DNA of 64,000 nucleotides from Burkholderia sp. D-99 (GTDB lineage: Bacteria; Pseudomonadota; Gammaproteobacteria; Burkholderiales; Burkholderiaceae), in the NCBI RefSeq assembly GCF_011605345.1, contig NZ_JAAOXM010000010.1:62001-126000 (forward strand), written 5' to 3'. The translations under genes were made by a program, and so were the position numbers. The notes beneath the pieces were generated by a model. The model did not search any database. It had not been told where the DNA came from and worked only from the letters and a program-made list of their open reading frames with translations. This document shows, piece by piece, positions 16,652 to 24,842 of the stretch. How positions within the stretch are numbered: position 1 is the first letter of the stretch; every line of letters starts with the position of its first letter.

Positions 16652-17581
16652 ATGAGCTGGAACGTCCGCATCGGTATCAATCCCCTGTCGTGGATGAACG
16701 ACGACCTGCCGTCGCTCGGCGGCGAAACGCCGCTCGAAACGGCGCTGAAGGAAGGCGCCGAAATCGGCTACGCGGGCTTCGAGCTCGGCAACAAGTTTCC
16801 GAAGACAGGCCCCGAGCTGAAGGCGAAGCTCGCCGAGTTCGGGCTCGTGTGCGTGTCGGGCTGGTATTCGGGCTTCCTCGCGGAAGTCGCGCCGGGCATG
16901 AGCGACGCCGATGCGGTCGCAGCCGAGATCGAGCGCTGCCGCGCACACATGACGAAGCTGCAGTACAACGACGTGAACGTGGTCGTGTACGGCGAATGCG
17001 CGGGCACGATCCAGGGCAACATCGACACGCCGGTCGCGAAGCGGCCGCGCTTCGTCGACGACGCCGCATGGCGGCGCTACGCGGCACGCCTCGACGCATT
17101 CGGCGCGCACCTGCTCGGCACGTACGGCATCAAGCTCGCCTACCATCACCACATGGGCGCGTACGTCGAGTCGCCCGACGACGTCGACCGGCTGATGGCG
17201 CTGACCGATCCGGCGAAGGTGTTCCTGCTGTTCGATACCGGCCACGCGTATTTCGGCGGCGCGGCCGATCCGGTGACGCTGCTGAAGAAGCATGTCTCGC
17301 GCGTGGTCCACGTGCATTGCAAGGACGTGCGGCCGCAGGTCGTCACGCACGCGCGCAACGACGGCTGGAGCTTCCTGAACGGCGTGATCAACGGCACCTT
17401 CACGGTGCCCGGCGACGGTGCACTCGATTACGACGCGACGCTGCGCACGCTGAAGGACGCCGGGTACGAAGGCTGGCTCGTCGTCGAGGCCGAGCAGGAT
17501 CCCGCCGTCGCGCCGAGCTATGCGTATGCGAAGAAGGGCTACGAATCGCTGCGCGCGATCGTCGACCGGTTGAGCGCGTGA
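16652..17581 (+). CDS. iolE: myo-Inosose-2 dehydratase
   Basis: A 309-residue xylose-isomerase-like TIM barrel that dehydrates 2-keto-myo-inositol to the trihydroxycyclohexanedione used by IolD. Characteristic segments are GINPLSWMNDDLP at the start, GFELGNKFP, LAYHHHMGAY, LLFDTGHAYFGG, VVHVHCKDVR and VVEAEQDP, which carry the metal-binding Glu, His and Asp residues. Length and sequence order match canonical IolE closely, better than the two other TIM-barrel proteins of the cluster. It is preceded by AAGGAAG as ribosome site, and followed by iolB after 52 bases. Confidence 0.95.
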   Translation: MSWNVRIGINPLSWMNDDLPSLGGETPLETALKEGAEIGYAGFELGNKFPKTGPELKAKLAEFGLVCVSGWYSGFLAEVAPGMSDADAVAAEIERCRAHMTKLQYNDVNVVVYGECAGTIQGNIDTPVAKRPRFVDDAAWRRYAARLDAFGAHLLGTYGIKLAYHHHMGAYVESPDDVDRLMALTDPAKVFLLFDTGHAYFGGAADPVTLLKKHVSRVVHVHCKDVRPQVVTHARNDGWSFLNGVINGTFTVPGDGALDYDATLRTLKDAGYEGWLVVEAEQDPAVAPSYAYAKKGYESLRAIVDRLSA

Positions 17582-17633
17582 GCACGCAAGTGCTCGGATG
17601 CTTGAGCCCTACTCTATTGCGGAGCCCCACCCC

Positions 17634-18452
17634 ATGACGATTTCTCCCCTGCTGGTCAAGGCATCCGCCGACCGCGAAATCTGCAACGTCACGCCCGAGT
17701 CGGCCGGCTGGAAGCATGTCGGTTTTCGCGCGCTGCGCCTGAAGGCCGGCGACACCGAAACGCTCGACACCGGCACCCGCGAGCTGTGCGTCGTCGTGCT
17801 CACGGGCACGGTGCGCGCGGACATCGACGGTACAACCTACAATGCGCTCGGCACGCGCGACAGCGTATTCGAGGATGTCTCGCCGGACGCGCTGTACGTG
17901 CCGGGCGGCAAGACGCTCACGCTGATCGCGACGCGCGATGCGGAAATCGCGCTGTGCACCGCGCCGTACGCGAGCGGCGACAAGCCCGTGCAACGCCTCG
18001 ACGGCGAACGGATGCGCCGCTCGGTACGCGGGCAAGGCACCAACACGCGCTACGTGTGCGACATCCTGATGGGCGACAACCCGGCGGCCGACCGCCTCCT
18101 CGTGGTCGAGGTCGTCACGCCGGCCAGCCATTCGAGCAGCTATCCGCCGCACAAGCACGACCGCGACGCGGCGCCCGACGAAACCTCGCTCGAGGAAACC
18201 TATTACCACCGGATCGATCCGCCGCAAGGTTTCGCGTTCCAGCGCGTGTACACGGACGACCGCAGCCTCGACGAGGCGTGCGCGGTCGAGAACCATGACG
18301 TCGTGATGGTGCCGCGCGGCTACCACCCGGTGGTCGCGCCGCACGGCTACAACCTGTACTACCTGAACGTGATGGCCGGGCCGAGCCGCGCGTGGGCGTT
18401 CAAGAACGATCCCGCGCACGAATGGATGCTCGAAGCGGCGCCGAAGCGCTGA
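17634..18452 (+). CDS. iolB: 5-deoxy-glucuronate isomerase
   Basis: A 272-residue bicupin protein (KduI/IolB family) that isomerises 5-deoxy-glucuronate to 5-dehydro-2-deoxygluconate, the IolC substrate. Metal ligands are visible in the second cupin: His in SYPPHKHD (about residue 170), Glu in LEETYYHRI (about 187) and His in VVAPHGYNLYYLNVMAG near the end. The start MTISPLL was chosen because the ATG follows GGAG by about nine bases; the track of upstream codons is non-conserved. It completes the intracellular route from inositol. The UPF0303 gene follows after 82 bases that hold a hairpin. Confidence 0.95.
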   Translation: MTISPLLVKASADREICNVTPESAGWKHVGFRALRLKAGDTETLDTGTRELCVVVLTGTVRADIDGTTYNALGTRDSVFEDVSPDALYVPGGKTLTLIATRDAEIALCTAPYASGDKPVQRLDGERMRRSVRGQGTNTRYVCDILMGDNPAADRLLVVEVVTPASHSSSYPPHKHDRDAAPDETSLEETYYHRIDPPQGFAFQRVYTDDRSLDEACAVENHDVVMVPRGYHPVVAPHGYNLYYLNVMAGPSRAWAFKNDPAHEWMLEAAPKR

Positions 18453-18459
18453 ACGGAAG

Positions 18460-18480
18460 ACGGGCCCGCGCGCGGCCCGT
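18460..18480 (+). terminator. GC-rich hairpin after iolB
   Basis: ACGGGCC and GGCCCGT form a seven-base-pair stem eight bases after the iolB stop. There is no T-run, so it may be an attenuating or mRNA-protecting hairpin rather than a full terminator, letting some transcripts run into the next gene. Confidence 0.4.
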
Positions 18481-18534
18481 GACGATGCGACGCCCGGCAC
18501 GCGCACCCAGAGCCGGGAACGCCACGGAGCCGCC

Positions 18535-19029
18535 ATGGTGACGACCCTCTTTCGCCTCGATCCCCATCCCTTCGACGACGACGCGTCGAACCCGGCGCTG
18601 CCGCGCTTCGATGCGGCGCTCGCGCGCCGGATGGGTGAGATCGCGGTCAACCTCGCGTCGCGCCGCGGGCTGCCGATCGCGGTAAGCATCGTCGGCGAAC
18701 AGGCGCCGCTGTTCTACTGCGCGCTCGACGGCAGCCACGCCAACGACAGCGACGCGATCCGCCGGCGACAGAACACGGTGTTGCGCTTCGGCCTCAGTTC
18801 GCTCGCGGTCGGCAAACGCTTTCGTCGCGCCGGCTGGTCGCTGCAGTCGCAGGGGCTGTCGGATGACGACTATGCGCTCGACGGCGGCGGCGTACCGTTG
18901 CGAATCGCCGGGGCCGGCATCGTCGGCGCGATGACGATCGCGGGGCTCGACTCCGAACACAATCACGCGCTCGTGGTCGAGAGCCTGCAGTGGCACGTCG
19001 GCCGTTACGCGCTCGCGATGCACGCGTAA
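18535..19029 (+). CDS. UPF0303 family protein (GlcG/HbpS-like fold)
   Basis: A 164-residue cytoplasmic protein of the UPF0303 (YBR137W-like, haem-degrading/HbpS-GlcG superfamily) family. Recognisable segments are LASRRGLPIAVSIVG, the Ser/Asp-rich DGSHANDSDAIRRRQNTVLRF and GAGIVGAMTIAGL. There is no signal peptide. It is in line with iolB on the same strand, 82 bases away, as the last gene of the rightward inositol operon. Its biochemical role is unknown. Homologues beside sugar and glycolate genes have been proposed as sensors or small-ligand binders. Family assignment is good; its part in inositol use is only suggested by position. Confidence 0.8.
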   Translation: MVTTLFRLDPHPFDDDASNPALPRFDAALARRMGEIAVNLASRRGLPIAVSIVGEQAPLFYCALDGSHANDSDAIRRRQNTVLRFGLSSLAVGKRFRRAGWSLQSQGLSDDDYALDGGGVPLRIAGAGIVGAMTIAGLDSEHNHALVVESLQWHVGRYALAMHA

Positions 19030-19072
19030 CGGCACGGGCGGCGCGAACGCGCCGGCGCACCGCCCCGCACGA

Positions 19073-19819
19073 TCACTTCAACCCGCCGCTCACGACGAGA
19101 TGCTCGCCGGTGATCCAGCGTGCGTCGTCCGACGCGAGGAACACGGCAACCGACGCGATGTCGTCCGGCTCGCCGAGGCGGCCGAGCGGCGTCTCGCTAC
19201 GCATCTGCTTGTCGATATCCGAACCGATGATGCCCGCGCTGTGCGTGCCCTCGGTCACGATCATCCCCGGGTTGATCGCGTTCACGCGAATCTTGCGCGG
19301 GCCGAGTTCGAGCGCGAGCACACCGGTGATCGCGTCGACCGCGCCCTTGGTGCCGCTGTAGACGGCGCTGGCCGGCGGCGTGATGCTGGTCACCACCGAG
19401 CTGATGTTGACGATGCTTGCGCCTTCGCCGAGATGCTTGACGGCTGCCTGCGTCATCAGCAGCACGCCGAACACGTTCGTGTCGAAGTGCCGGCGGTAGT
19501 GCTCCTCGGTGATTGCCTCGATCGCCCCGAATTCGTACACGCCGGAATTGTTGACGAGCACGTCGAGACGGCCGTACGTGTCGATCGCCGTATCGACGAT
19601 GCGCTGCGCGTCGGCTGCCTTCGACACATCGCCGCCGACCGCGACCGCGCGGCCGCCGGCTTCGACGATCGCGCCGACGACTACATCGGCACCCGCCTTG
19701 CTGCTCGCGTAATTGACGACGACCGACGCACCTTCCGCGGCCAGTGCCTTCGCGATCGCCGCGCCGATGCCCTTCGATCCGCCCGTGACGATCGCGACCT
19801 TGCCTGCCAGCTTGCTCAT
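19073..19819 (-). CDS. SDR-family NAD(P)-dependent oxidoreductase
   Basis: A 248-residue classical short-chain dehydrogenase. The cofactor motif TGGSKGIG is at residues 13-20, NNSG (a variant of NNAG) is near 90, and the catalytic Ser is in NISSVVTS. The Tyr-x3-Lys is in AVYSGTKGAVDA (about 153-157). The C-terminal GEHLVVSGGLK is typical of FabG-like SDRs. The substrate is not predictable. It is convergent with the inositol operon (43-base gap) and lies 167 bases downstream of the livF-like gene on the same strand, so it may be a single gene. Family is certain. Confidence 0.9.
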   Translation of the reverse strand: MSKLAGKVAIVTGGSKGIGAAIAKALAAEGASVVVNYASSKAGADVVVGAIVEAGGRAVAVGGDVSKAADAQRIVDTAIDTYGRLDVLVNNSGVYEFGAIEAITEEHYRRHFDTNVFGVLLMTQAAVKHLGEGASIVNISSVVTSITPPASAVYSGTKGAVDAITGVLALELGPRKIRVNAINPGMIVTEGTHSAGIIGSDIDKQMRSETPLGRLGEPDDIASVAVFLASDDARWITGEHLVVSGGLK

Positions 19820-19986
19820 GATTTCATTCCTCAGTCAGAAGACTCTCGATGGATGGCGCCGGTTGCCACGCGGTGCGTTGATACGGCGACCGGCATGACT
19901 GGCAATTTACTGAGCGATGCGGCAGCGATAAAGCGGCTCGCCACGAATTGACTGGCGGCGTTTTCCGAACAATCGCCCGCGCGCCG

Positions 19987-20691
19987 TCAGCCGGCGCTGA
20001 GCCATGCGTTCGCGACCTCGCCGCCCAGGCCGTCGAGCGCGCCGTCGTAGACGATCCGTCCGCGCCCCATCACCGCGACCCGCCGCGCGAGCCGCGGCGC
20101 GAACTGCAGCCGCTGCTCGATCAGCAGGATCGCGACGCCGTCGGCCTGCAGCGCGGCGAGGCACGCGCCGACCTCGTCGACCGCGAGCGGCGCGAGCCCT
20201 TCAGCCGGTTCGTCGACGATCAGCACGCGCGGGCGGCCCGCCAGCGCACGCACCAGCGCGAGCACCTGCTGCTCGCCGCCCGACAGCCGCGCCGCCTTCA
20301 CGTCCGCGCGCGCGGCCAGCAGCGGAAAGCGGTCGAACAGCCGTTCGAGCGCCGTGCGTTCGGCCGCACCGCCGGCACCGCGCAGCCCGAGCCGCAGGTT
20401 GTCGCGTACCGTCAGCAGCGGGAACACGTCGCGGCTTTCGGCAACGTAAGCGACACCGCGCCGCGCGATCTCGAACGTGCGCGCGCCCACGCATTCGGCG
20501 CCGGCGATGCGCACCGAGCCGGCCGTGCGCACGAGCCCCATCACGGCCTTCGCGAGCGTCGAGCGCCCCGAGCCGTTGCGACCGAGCAGCGCGAGCGTCT
20601 CGCCCGGCGCAAGCGCAAGATCGACGCCGTCGAGCACGGGTTGCGGGCCGTACCCCGCGCGCAGGTCGCGAATGTCGAGCAATGCGTTCAT
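19987..20691 (-). CDS. Branched-chain-type ABC transporter ATPase (LivF-like)
   Basis: A 234-residue ABC ATPase of the HAAT (LivF) group. The Walker A reads GRNGSGRST, with arginine at the position of the usual catalytic lysine. The signature is LSGGEQQ (about residue 138), Walker B is VLIVDEPAEGL and the switch is LLIEQRLQ. It is the last gene of a livHMGF-like operon and overlaps the LivG-like gene by four bases (ATGA), showing translational coupling. No substrate-binding protein is encoded nearby. The substrate could be an amino acid, amide, urea or aromatic acid; LivF annotation alone does not decide. Confidence 0.88.
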   Translation of the reverse strand: MNALLDIRDLRAGYGPQPVLDGVDLALAPGETLALLGRNGSGRSTLAKAVMGLVRTAGSVRIAGAECVGARTFEIARRGVAYVAESRDVFPLLTVRDNLRLGLRGAGGAAERTALERLFDRFPLLAARADVKAARLSGGEQQVLALVRALAGRPRVLIVDEPAEGLAPLAVDEVGACLAALQADGVAILLIEQRLQFAPRLARRVAVMGRGRIVYDGALDGLGGEVANAWLSAG

Positions 20692-21443
20692 GGTGCGCTG
20701 CCCTCCCCGAGATACGCGGCGCGCACCGCCGGATCGGTGCGAATCGCATCGGGTGCACCGGTCGCGACCACCGTGCCGCGCACGAGCACCGTGATGCGTT
20801 CGGCGAAGCCGAACACCGTATCCATGTCGTGCTCGATCAGCAGTACCGTTCGCCCCTGCGTCGTCGCACGAATCAGCGCGATCATCCGCGCCGCCTGCGC
20901 ACGGCTCATGCCGGCCGTCGGCTCGTCGAGCAGCAGCGTGCGTGCACCGCTCGCGAGGGCGATGCCGAGATCGAGCGCGCGCTGTTCCGCATAGCTCAGC
21001 TCGGCGGCCGGCGTGTCGCGGTGCGCGTCGAGGCCGATGTCGTGCAGCACGCGCCCGGCCGCAAGATCGACCGACGCCGATTCGCGCAGCCGGTTCCACC
21101 AGCGCCGCCGTTCGGCGGGCGCATGCAGCGCCGCACAACGCAGGTTGTCGAACACGGTCAGCCGCGCGAACGCGCTCGTCTGCTGGAAACTGCGGCCGAT
21201 GCCGAGGCGGCTCGCGACGACCGGCCCGCGCCCGCGCAGGTCGACGCCGTGCAGCACGACGCGCCCGCGCGTGGGCCGCGTCGCACCGGCGATCACGCCG
21301 AACAGCGTCGACTTGCCCGCGCCGTTCGGCCCGATCAGCGCATGACGCTCGCCGGCCGCGATGCTCAGATCGACGCCGTCGAGCACCGTCTGCGCGCCGA
21401 AGCGCTGCACGACGCCATGAAGCGCGATCGCGTTGCCGTTCAT
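20688..21443 (-). CDS. Branched-chain-type ABC transporter ATPase (LivG-like)
   Basis: A 251-residue ABC ATPase of the LivG group. It has an intact Walker A GPNGAGKST (about residues 37-45), the LivG-type signature LSYAEQRALDLGIAL, Walker B LLLDEPTAGM and the switch LLIEHDMDTVF. The longer loop after Walker A, around GIGRSFQQTSAF, is usual for LivG. Start and stop overlap the neighbouring genes by four bases each (ATGA), so the four transporter genes form one translationally coupled operon. Pairs with the LivF-like ATPase on the cytoplasmic side of the permeases. Confidence 0.92.
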   Translation of the reverse strand: MNGNAIALHGVVQRFGAQTVLDGVDLSIAAGERHALIGPNGAGKSTLFGVIAGATRPTRGRVVLHGVDLRGRGPVVASRLGIGRSFQQTSAFARLTVFDNLRCAALHAPAERRRWWNRLRESASVDLAAGRVLHDIGLDAHRDTPAAELSYAEQRALDLGIALASGARTLLLDEPTAGMSRAQAARMIALIRATTQGRTVLLIEHDMDTVFGFAERITVLVRGTVVATGAPDAIRTDPAVRAAYLGEGSAP

Positions 21444-22672
21444 CGCCCGTCCTCCCGCTTGCCGGCCTGCCCGCCCGCCACGAACCGCGCGCGCCAGCCC
21501 CACAGCAGCATGCCGATGCCGGCCGCCGAGCACGCGACGGCCCAGCCGGCCGGCGTATCGGCGTCGATGCCCCAGGCACCGAACGCGAGGCCCGTGCCGT
21601 CGTCCTGCGCGAAGCGCCACGCATAACCGAGCTCGGCCGCGCAGACGATCGCGACGCCCCAGAACACGCACGCGCCGACCGCGCACAGCATGCGCCAGCG
21701 CTCGGCCGCCGGCGCGCCGCGCCGCGATGCATGCGCGAGCGCCTGCACGATCCCGGCGATTCCGCGCGGCGCGGCCACGACGATCGCGACGAACAGCACG
21801 CCGAGATACAGCGCCCACGCCCGCGACACGCCCGCGACGACGATGCTCAGCGCGGTCAGCACGGCCGCTCCCGCCGCCGGCCCGAAGAACGCACCGGTGC
21901 CGCCGATCACTGCGGCGATCAGCACGGTCGCCGAACGCGCCATCGACACGCTGTCGGGCGTCGCGATTTCGACGTCGATCAGCGTCAGCGTGCCGGCGAC
22001 ACCCGCGAAGAACGACGCGCAGGTGACCATCGCGAGCCGCACGCGGCGCGGATCGGTGCCGAGCGCGGCGACGCGCGCGGGGTTGTCGCGCACCGCATTC
22101 GCGAGCCGCGCGAACGGCGTGCGCGTCAGCGCATGCATGGCCCACGCCGACGCGATGCACCACGCGGCGATCACCGCATAAGCCTGCGCCGGTGCGCCGA
22201 ACTGCCAGCCGCCCCACGGCGTGCCGCTCGCGCGGTCGATCGGCACGCCGCCGATCCCGCCGAACCAGGCGGGCACGCTCCACGCGGCAGCCGCGACGCA
22301 TTCGCCAAGCCCGAGCGTGATCATCGCGAACGCGGTGCCCGAACGGCGCGTCGCGAGCAGCCCGGCGGCGAAGCCGAAACCGGCGCCGGCCATGCCGCCG
22401 ACGAGCGGCAACAGCGGCAACGGGCCGCCCATATGGTTGAACCAGTGCGCGGCCGCGAACGCGCCGAGGCCCGCGAACGCCGCGTGCCCGAACGACAGCA
22501 GCCCGGTCGTGCCGAGCTGCAGGTTGTACGACAGCGCGAGCACGACGAGCGCGGCTGTCTGCGCGAGATAACCCAGCACGGCACCATGCGGCCACAGCCA
22601 CGCGGGCAGCACGACGCACGCGGCGAACAGCGACCAGCGCGCCAGACCGGCGGCGAGCGTGCGGCTACGCAT
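21440..22672 (-). CDS. Branched-chain-type ABC transporter permease (LivM-like) with C-terminal extension
   Basis: A 410-residue integral membrane protein of the LivM group. It contains about eight to ten transmembrane helices, with the family segments ALSYNLQLGTTGLLSFGHAAF near residue 50 and VIGGTGAFFGPAAGAAVL around 265. After about residue 325, where LivM proteins normally end, there is an extra stretch with two further hydrophobic segments and a polar loop (residues about 330-400). The start is the ATG of MRSRTLAA, overlapping the LivH-like stop by eight bases; longer leaders lie inside livH. It forms the membrane channel with the LivH-like permease. Confidence 0.88.
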   Translation of the reverse strand: MRSRTLAAGLARWSLFAACVVLPAWLWPHGAVLGYLAQTAALVVLALSYNLQLGTTGLLSFGHAAFAGLGAFAAAHWFNHMGGPLPLLPLVGGMAGAGFGFAAGLLATRRSGTAFAMITLGLGECVAAAAWSVPAWFGGIGGVPIDRASGTPWGGWQFGAPAQAYAVIAAWCIASAWAMHALTRTPFARLANAVRDNPARVAALGTDPRRVRLAMVTCASFFAGVAGTLTLIDVEIATPDSVSMARSATVLIAAVIGGTGAFFGPAAGAAVLTALSIVVAGVSRAWALYLGVLFVAIVVAAPRGIAGIVQALAHASRRGAPAAERWRMLCAVGACVFWGVAIVCAAELGYAWRFAQDDGTGLAFGAWGIDADTPAGWAVACSAAGIGMLLWGWRARFVAGGQAGKREDGR

Positions 22673-23600
22673 CGGCGCGCTCGCCGAACAGCCCGCGCGG
22701 CCGCGCGACCAGCACCGCGACGAGCAGCAGGTACGGCACCAGCGGCGCAAGCTGCGCGATCGACACCGCGGCGACACTGTCGGGCAACGCGATGCCGGCC
22801 CATAACGCGAGGTCGCGCAGCGACGTATCGCTCGCGGCCGCGAAGGTCTGCGCGAAACCGACCGCGAGCGACGCCGCGAACGCGCCGCCGAGCGAACCGA
22901 GCCCGCCGATCACGACGACCGCGAACACGACCGACCCGACGGTTTCGGCGAGCGCGGGTTCGATCACCGCGAGCGGCGCGCCGATCACGCCGGCCAGCGC
23001 CGCCAGCGCGGTACCCGCGCCGAACAGCGCCGTCATCACGCGCGGCACGTCGTAGCCGAGCGCCTCGACGGCCGCACGATGCGTGAGTGCCGCGCGCACC
23101 ACGAGCCCGATGCGCGACGCGCGCAACAACGCACCGAGCGCGACCAGCATCGCCGCGGACATCCCCATCATGAACAGCCGGTAGCGCGGCAGCGCGAGGC
23201 CGAATACGGTCACGGGTGCGCCGTCGAACAGCGCCGGCACCGGAGCCGGCAGCGGCGCCAGGCCCCACACGAGTTTCGCGCCTTCGCCGATCAGGTACGC
23301 GAGGCCGAAGGTCAGCAGCAGTTCGCTCGTATGGCCGCGTGCCTGAACGCGGCGCAGCAGCGTGCGCTCGCAGCCGGCGCCGAGCAGCCCGACCGCGAGC
23401 GGCGCGAGGACCAGCGCGGGCCAGAAGCCCGCACTGGCCGCGATGCTGTAGCCGACATACGCGCCCAGCATGTAGAAGCTCGCATGCGCGAAGTTGAGCA
23501 CGCCCTGCACGCTGAAGATCAGCGTGAGGCCGGCCGACAGCATGAACAGCAGCAGGCCGTAGCTGAGGCCGTTGAAAGCCTGGAGCGCGAATGCGTGCAC
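22665..23600 (-). CDS. Branched-chain-type ABC transporter permease (LivH-like)
   Basis: A 311-residue membrane protein with about eight hydrophobic helices and LivH signatures. These are QAFNGLSYGLLLFMLSAGLT at the N-terminus, GVLNFAHASFYMLGAYVGY (about residues 33-52) and VIGGLGSLGGAFAASLAVG (about 220-240). The start codon is GTG, seven bases after the thioesterase stop, so the transporter operon appears to be co-transcribed with that gene. A binding protein (LivK/LivJ) is missing from the neighbourhood and would have to come from elsewhere in the genome. Confidence 0.9.
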   Translation of the reverse strand: MHAFALQAFNGLSYGLLLFMLSAGLTLIFSVQGVLNFAHASFYMLGAYVGYSIAASAGFWPALVLAPLAVGLLGAGCERTLLRRVQARGHTSELLLTFGLAYLIGEGAKLVWGLAPLPAPVPALFDGAPVTVFGLALPRYRLFMMGMSAAMLVALGALLRASRIGLVVRAALTHRAAVEALGYDVPRVMTALFGAGTALAALAGVIGAPLAVIEPALAETVGSVVFAVVVIGGLGSLGGAFAASLAVGFAQTFAAASDTSLRDLALWAGIALPDSVAAVSIAQLAPLVPYLLLVAVLVARPRGLFGERADA

Positions 23601-23607
23601 GGCGAAA

Positions 23608-24045
23608 TCAGGCCGCGAGCGGCTCGAGCGCGGCGCGCAGCGCGTCGGGCAGCGGCACCGGCCGGCGCGTGCCGCGATCGACGTACACGTGCACGAAATG
23701 CCCCTGTGCGGCGGGCGACGCGTCGCCCTGCGCGAACAGCCCGACCTCGTAGCGCACGCTCGACGTGCCGAGCTTCACGACGCGCAAGCCCGCGTCGACC
23801 GATTGCGGAAACACCAGCGGCGCGAAGTAGTTGCACTGCGTCTCGACCACGAGGCCGATCGTCTGCCCGTGCTCGACGTCGAGCACGCCGGCGCGGATCA
23901 GGTATTCGTTCACGACCGTGTCGAAGTAGCTGTAGTAGACGACGTTGTTCACGTGCCCGTAGACGTCGTTGTCCATCCAGCGGGTCGTGATCGGCAGGAA
24001 GTGGCGATAGGCGTCGCGCGGACGCGGTTGCGGCTTGTCGGACAT
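23608..24045 (-). CDS. Acyl-CoA thioesterase, 4HBT/YbgC-like hotdog fold
   Basis: A 145-residue hotdog-fold thioesterase. The segment ITTRWMDNDVYGHVNNVVYY (about residues 19-38) carries the catalytic Asp of the 4HBT/YbgC family, followed by NEYLIRAGV and VVETQCNYFAPL. Family members hydrolyse short-chain or aromatic acyl-CoAs in the cytoplasm. The start MSDKPQP was chosen; an upstream ATG would add a hydrophobic 18-residue stretch not seen in the family. It is seven bases from the LivH-like gene, hinting that the transported compound is metabolised through a CoA ester. Confidence 0.88.
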   Translation of the reverse strand: MSDKPQPRPRDAYRHFLPITTRWMDNDVYGHVNNVVYYSYFDTVVNEYLIRAGVLDVEHGQTIGLVVETQCNYFAPLVFPQSVDAGLRVVKLGTSSVRYEVGLFAQGDASPAAQGHFVHVYVDRGTRRPVPLPDALRAALEPLAA

Positions 24046-24127
24046 GGCGATGGCGGTCAGGACGATGAAAGCGCTGAGGAAGAAGCGCGGCGGCCGCATG
24101 ACACGGCGCGCCGGCAAGAAGCCGGGC

Positions 24128-24155
24128 GCCGTGCCGCGATCGCGCGCGGCACGGC
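24128..24155 (-). terminator. Strong GC hairpin after the Nudix gene
   Basis: GCCGTGCCGCG pairs perfectly with CGCGGCACGGC over 11 base pairs with a six-base loop, 29 bases beyond the Nudix stop. No clean T-run follows (CTTCTT further on), so termination may be partial. Confidence 0.5.
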
Positions 24156-24184
24156 GGGCGGCTGCAACCCTGCCGGCCGGCCCG

Positions 24185-24721
24185 TCACTGCCCCGGCCGG
24201 TCGACGAATTCGAAATCGAGGCCGCGCGCACGCATCCAGTCGCCGAGCGCGATGCCCGTACCGGCGCGCCACGGGCGCAGCAGCGGCGGATCGACGAGCT
24301 TGTATTCGAGCAGTTCCGGCGACAGCGCGACCGTGCCCGACGCACGCACGTGGTACGCGATGATCAGCTCGTTCTTGCGGATGAACTCGTAGACGCCGAC
24401 GAGCGACACGTGCTCGGCCTTCAGGGCCGTTTCCTCGAACACCTCGCGCGCGATGCCGTCCTCGGGCGTCTCGCCGTTCTCGAGGAAGCCGGTGATCAGC
24501 GCGAACATGCCTTCCGGCCAGGCCGCGTTGCGCGCGAGCAGGATCTTGCCGTCGAGCTCGACGATCGCGGCGACGACGGGCAGCGGGTTGTTCCAGTGGA
24601 CATAACCGCAGCTGTCGTCGGGGCACGCCTGGCGAATGCGGCCGCCTTCATGGTCGGGATCGGCGCGCTCGGTAAGCGGGCTCGCGCAGCGCGGGCAAAA
24701 GCGGTAGTCGGCGGTGGTCAT
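24185..24721 (-). CDS. Nudix hydrolase with N-terminal zinc ribbon
   Basis: A 178-residue protein with an N-terminal zinc ribbon (CPRC at residues 9-12, then a second cysteine pair in CPDDSCGY at about 34-41) and a Nudix domain. The Nudix box is visible as GFLENGETPEDGIAREVFEE (about 77-96), ending EETA instead of the usual EExG. The zinc ribbon plus Nudix arrangement resembles NudC-like NADH pyrophosphatases but is shorter than E. coli NudC (257 residues). It probably hydrolyses a nucleoside diphosphate derivative. It is the first gene of the leftward group with the thioesterase and liv-like genes, but separated from them by a hairpin. Start at MTTADYRF. Confidence 0.88.
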   Translation of the reverse strand: MTTADYRFCPRCASPLTERADPDHEGGRIRQACPDDSCGYVHWNNPLPVVAAIVELDGKILLARNAAWPEGMFALITGFLENGETPEDGIAREVFEETALKAEHVSLVGVYEFIRKNELIIAYHVRASGTVALSPELLEYKLVDPPLLRPWRAGTGIALGDWMRARGLDFEFVDRPGQ

Positions 24722-24842
24722 CGATGGGGATCTGGCGGACGCCGGACGGCCGCCAGCCGGCTGCCCGCGCACCCGCTCGGCGCGGGAAAGGCTTCATTCT
24801 AGCGAGTTTGCCCGTGCCGCAGACGATCCGGCCCCGCCGAAA

